Assembly (NCBI GenBank): GCA_028095925.1
Contig: JAOHCW010000010.1
Span: forward strand, 905-45,457
DNA from: Aquiluna sp.
Lineage (GTDB): Bacteria > Actinomycetota > Actinomycetes > Actinomycetales > Microbacteriaceae
Length of the DNA stretch: 44,553 bases
Reading direction: 5' to 3'
Shown here: positions 43,348 to 44,553 of the stretch, piece by piece
Position numbering within the stretch: position 1 is the stretch's first letter
How the letters are laid out: each line of letters opens with the position of its first letter
The notes under the pieces: generated by a model
Database searches by the model: none
What the model was told of the DNA's origin: nothing
Seen by the model: the letters and a program-made list of their open reading frames with translations, nothing else
Program-made: the position numbers and the translations under genes

Positions 43348-44276
43348 TGACGGTTTACGCAGCAGGTGTCATTTGCTGGCGTGAGGCGGGTGAGGACATT
43401 GAGGTGCTTCTTGTCCACCGCGAGCAATACGACGATTGGGCCTTCCCCAAAGGTAAGCAGGATAAGGGCGAATTCTTGCAAGAGACCGCAGTGCGAGAAG
43501 TCGAAGAGGAAGCAGGCGTAAAGGTCCGTCTCGGGAGAAAGCTCGACATAATTCAATACAAGGTTGGCAAAGGCGAGGACAAGTTTGTTAGCTACTGGGC
43601 CAGCAAGGTTTCAAAGAAGGCAATGGCTCGGTCAAAGTTCAAGCCCAACAAGGAAATTGCTGGAATCGAATGGCTTTCTTCTCAGGAGGCAATGAAACGG
43701 CTGAGCTATGAGCATGATCAAAAACTTCTTTCACAGGTCATTGAGCTTCATAAAAAGGGTGAGCTAGAGACCCGAGCTCTCGTGCTACTTCGCCACGCGG
43801 TAGCAACCCCTCGAGATCAGTGGGACGGAGAAGAGGCTAAGCGGCCGCTACTTCCCAAGGGCCAAAAACAGGCAAAGCGATTGGTCAAGCTCCTTGATGC
43901 CTACGGCCCCAAACGTCTCGTCACCAGTCCTTGGACCAGGTGCAAAGACACCGTCAAGCCTTATTCCAAGTACCGCAAGCGCACACTGATACTTCGATCC
44001 CAGTTGACCGAGCTGCGAAGTGCGCTGAACCCAAAAAAGACCAAGGATGCTGTCGAGGATCTCTTTGATCAAAAGGCCAGTGCCTTGCTCTGCTCTCACA
44101 GGCCAGCCCTCCCAACCATCACCATGACTCTCGCGTCAAGGGCAGAGGGTGCTGTCAAGTCGTCAATCCTGGAGGCAACGACACTGAGTCCCGGTGAGTT
44201 TGTCGTGATGCGTTTCTCAATGGGCAAGAAGCCGCGATTCGTCGATGCCGAGAGAGTCTCCTGGACGGTCAAGTAA
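43347..44276 (+). CDS. mutT1: MutT1-type Nudix hydrolase fused to a histidine phosphatase domain
   Basis: 309 residues. N-terminal Nudix domain with an exact Nudix box (GKQDKGEFLQETAVREVEEE then AGV), followed by a histidine-phosphatase domain from about residue 143 (LVLLRHAVATPRDQWDG; LVTSPWTRCKDT). Mycobacterial MutT1 with the same architecture degrades 8-oxo-dGTP and diadenosine polyphosphates, and also sits next to ppk1. The first His of the phosphatase motif (RHA) is present. GTG start overlapping the ppk1 stop, so the genes are coupled. Confidence 0.94.
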   Translation: MTVYAAGVICWREAGEDIEVLLVHREQYDDWAFPKGKQDKGEFLQETAVREVEEEAGVKVRLGRKLDIIQYKVGKGEDKFVSYWASKVSKKAMARSKFKPNKEIAGIEWLSSQEAMKRLSYEHDQKLLSQVIELHKKGELETRALVLLRHAVATPRDQWDGEEAKRPLLPKGQKQAKRLVKLLDAYGPKRLVTSPWTRCKDTVKPYSKYRKRTLILRSQLTELRSALNPKKTKDAVEDLFDQKASALLCSHRPALPTITMTLASRAEGAVKSSILEATTLSPGEFVVMRFSMGKKPRFVDAERVSWTVK

Positions 44277-44278
44277 CA

Positions 44279-44322
44279 ATTCACTGGCTGTTTACTTAGT
44301 GTCTAATACAAGTTTCCAACCG
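44279..44322 (+). promoter_or_regulatory. Candidate PHO box (four 11-nt direct-repeat units) upstream of pstS
   Basis: ATTCACTGGCT, GTTTACTTAGT, GTCTAATACAA and GTTTCCAACCG follow each other with exact 11-nt period. TAGCTT at 44328-44333 is a -10 candidate, which puts the repeats across the -35 region, as for class II activation. Confidence 0.55.
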
Positions 44323-44360
44323 CGACTTAGCTTTACCTTGCCTAACCGAATTAGAAAGGT

Positions 44361-44553
44361 ATGCAATTGTCCAAACTGATTAAGCTAACCGCCTTTGCGG
44401 GAGCAAGTGTGCTTGTGCTAGCCGGCTGTGCGGCCAACGAAGCGGAGCAGCCTGCAACATCAAATCCGACCTCAACTCAGTCCTCGACTGATGGATCACC
44501 CGCAGAGCTAAGCGGAACCCTGGATGGATCTGGAGCATCTTCAATGGCCGCGG
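44361..44553 (+). CDS. pstS: Phosphate-binding lipoprotein PstS (5' part only)
   Basis: First 64 codons; runs off the right edge. Signal peptide KLIKLTAFAGASVLVL with the lipobox LAGC, a Ser/Thr-rich linker, then ELSGTLDGSGASSM, which matches the start of the PstS phosphate-binding fold (GAGASS-type loop). It delivers phosphate to the PstCAB importer, likely encoded just beyond the window. ATG 44361 is used; TTG 44367 is better spaced from AAAGG and is a real alternative. Confidence 0.9.
   Translation, partial: MQLSKLIKLTAFAGASVLVLAGCAANEAEQPATSNPTSTQSSTDGSPAELSGTLDGSGASSMAA

Noticed and set aside
44332-44352. Iron-box-like GCCTAACC near the pstS start
   Set aside because: Only the right half resembles an IdeR box; the left half does not form the palindrome.

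Overview
This 44.5 kb window looks like a contiguous chromosomal segment from a small, compact, moderate-GC (a little over 50% by eye) actinobacterium. The closest gene set and order I know is that of planktonic freshwater or marine Microbacteriaceae (the Aquiluna/Rhodoluna type). That placement is an inference from actinobacterial marker families (CarD, SenX3/RegX3, GlnR, DUF3027, DUF2530, DUF4032, the XPB helicase pair, ppk1-mutT1), from the IspDF fusion, and from very short or negative gene spacing. No insertion sequence, prophage, CRISPR array or other mobile element is visible. All genes appear intact except the two cut by the window ends (metG and pstS).

Layout. 1-4.6 kb: metG, rsmI, protein-O-mannosyltransferase and a TerC-type membrane protein. 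4.7-7.97 kb: an NAD-dependent epimerase-like protein, a histone-H1-like Lys/Ala-rich protein, a membrane protein, a RimJ-type acetyltransferase, 5-formyl-THF cyclo-ligase and an FmdB zinc ribbon. 7.96-11.6 kb: a 1199-residue SF1-helicase-like protein with a C-terminal nuclease-like domain and apparently dead ATPase motifs. 11.65-17.7 kb: tRNA-Arg(CCT), SulP transporter, HNH nuclease, NlpC/P60 hydrolase, DtxR/IdeR repressor, serC, and DUF2530/DUF3027 genes that overlap tail to tail by 162 nt, then a cold-shock-domain protein. 17.8-23.4 kb: a small membrane protein, the helicase-associated/XPB helicase pair, and a two-component system. 23.5-25.5 kb: groL with a perfect CIRCE operator, and cspA. 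25.6-28.2 kb: msrB, a photolyase/cryptochrome-like protein whose two domains are in swapped order, tRNA-Thr(TGT) and a DsbA-like thioredoxin. 28.3-34.7 kb: a MsmK/UgpC-type sugar ABC ATPase, a DUF4032 kinase-like protein, rlmB-cysS-ispDF-carD. 34.8-44.55 kb: a lipoprotein, regX3-senX3, phoU, a five-gene minus-strand operon ending in ygfZ-gpmA, glnR, ppk1-mutT1 and the start of pstS.

How the genes work together. The right-hand 10 kb is a phosphate (and nitrogen) control neighbourhood. SenX3-RegX3 and PhoU sit close to ppk1, mutT1 and pstS. A GTTTAC(C/T) motif, arranged in 11-nt direct repeats like the actinobacterial PHO box, occurs upstream of senX3/phoU, ppk1 and pstS. Proteostasis and stress functions (GroEL with CIRCE, CspA, MsrB, DsbA-like, photolyase-like) cluster at 23-28 kb. 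Many genes lack a Shine-Dalgarno sequence and instead have a TANNNT element 6-7 nt before the start codon, which is the signature of leaderless actinobacterial transcripts. Several convergent pairs share their stop codons in a 4-nt YTAR overlap. The most unusual object is the domain-swapped photolyase-like protein with four candidate iron-sulfur cysteines; the degenerate helicase-nuclease and the shared PHO-like boxes come next.
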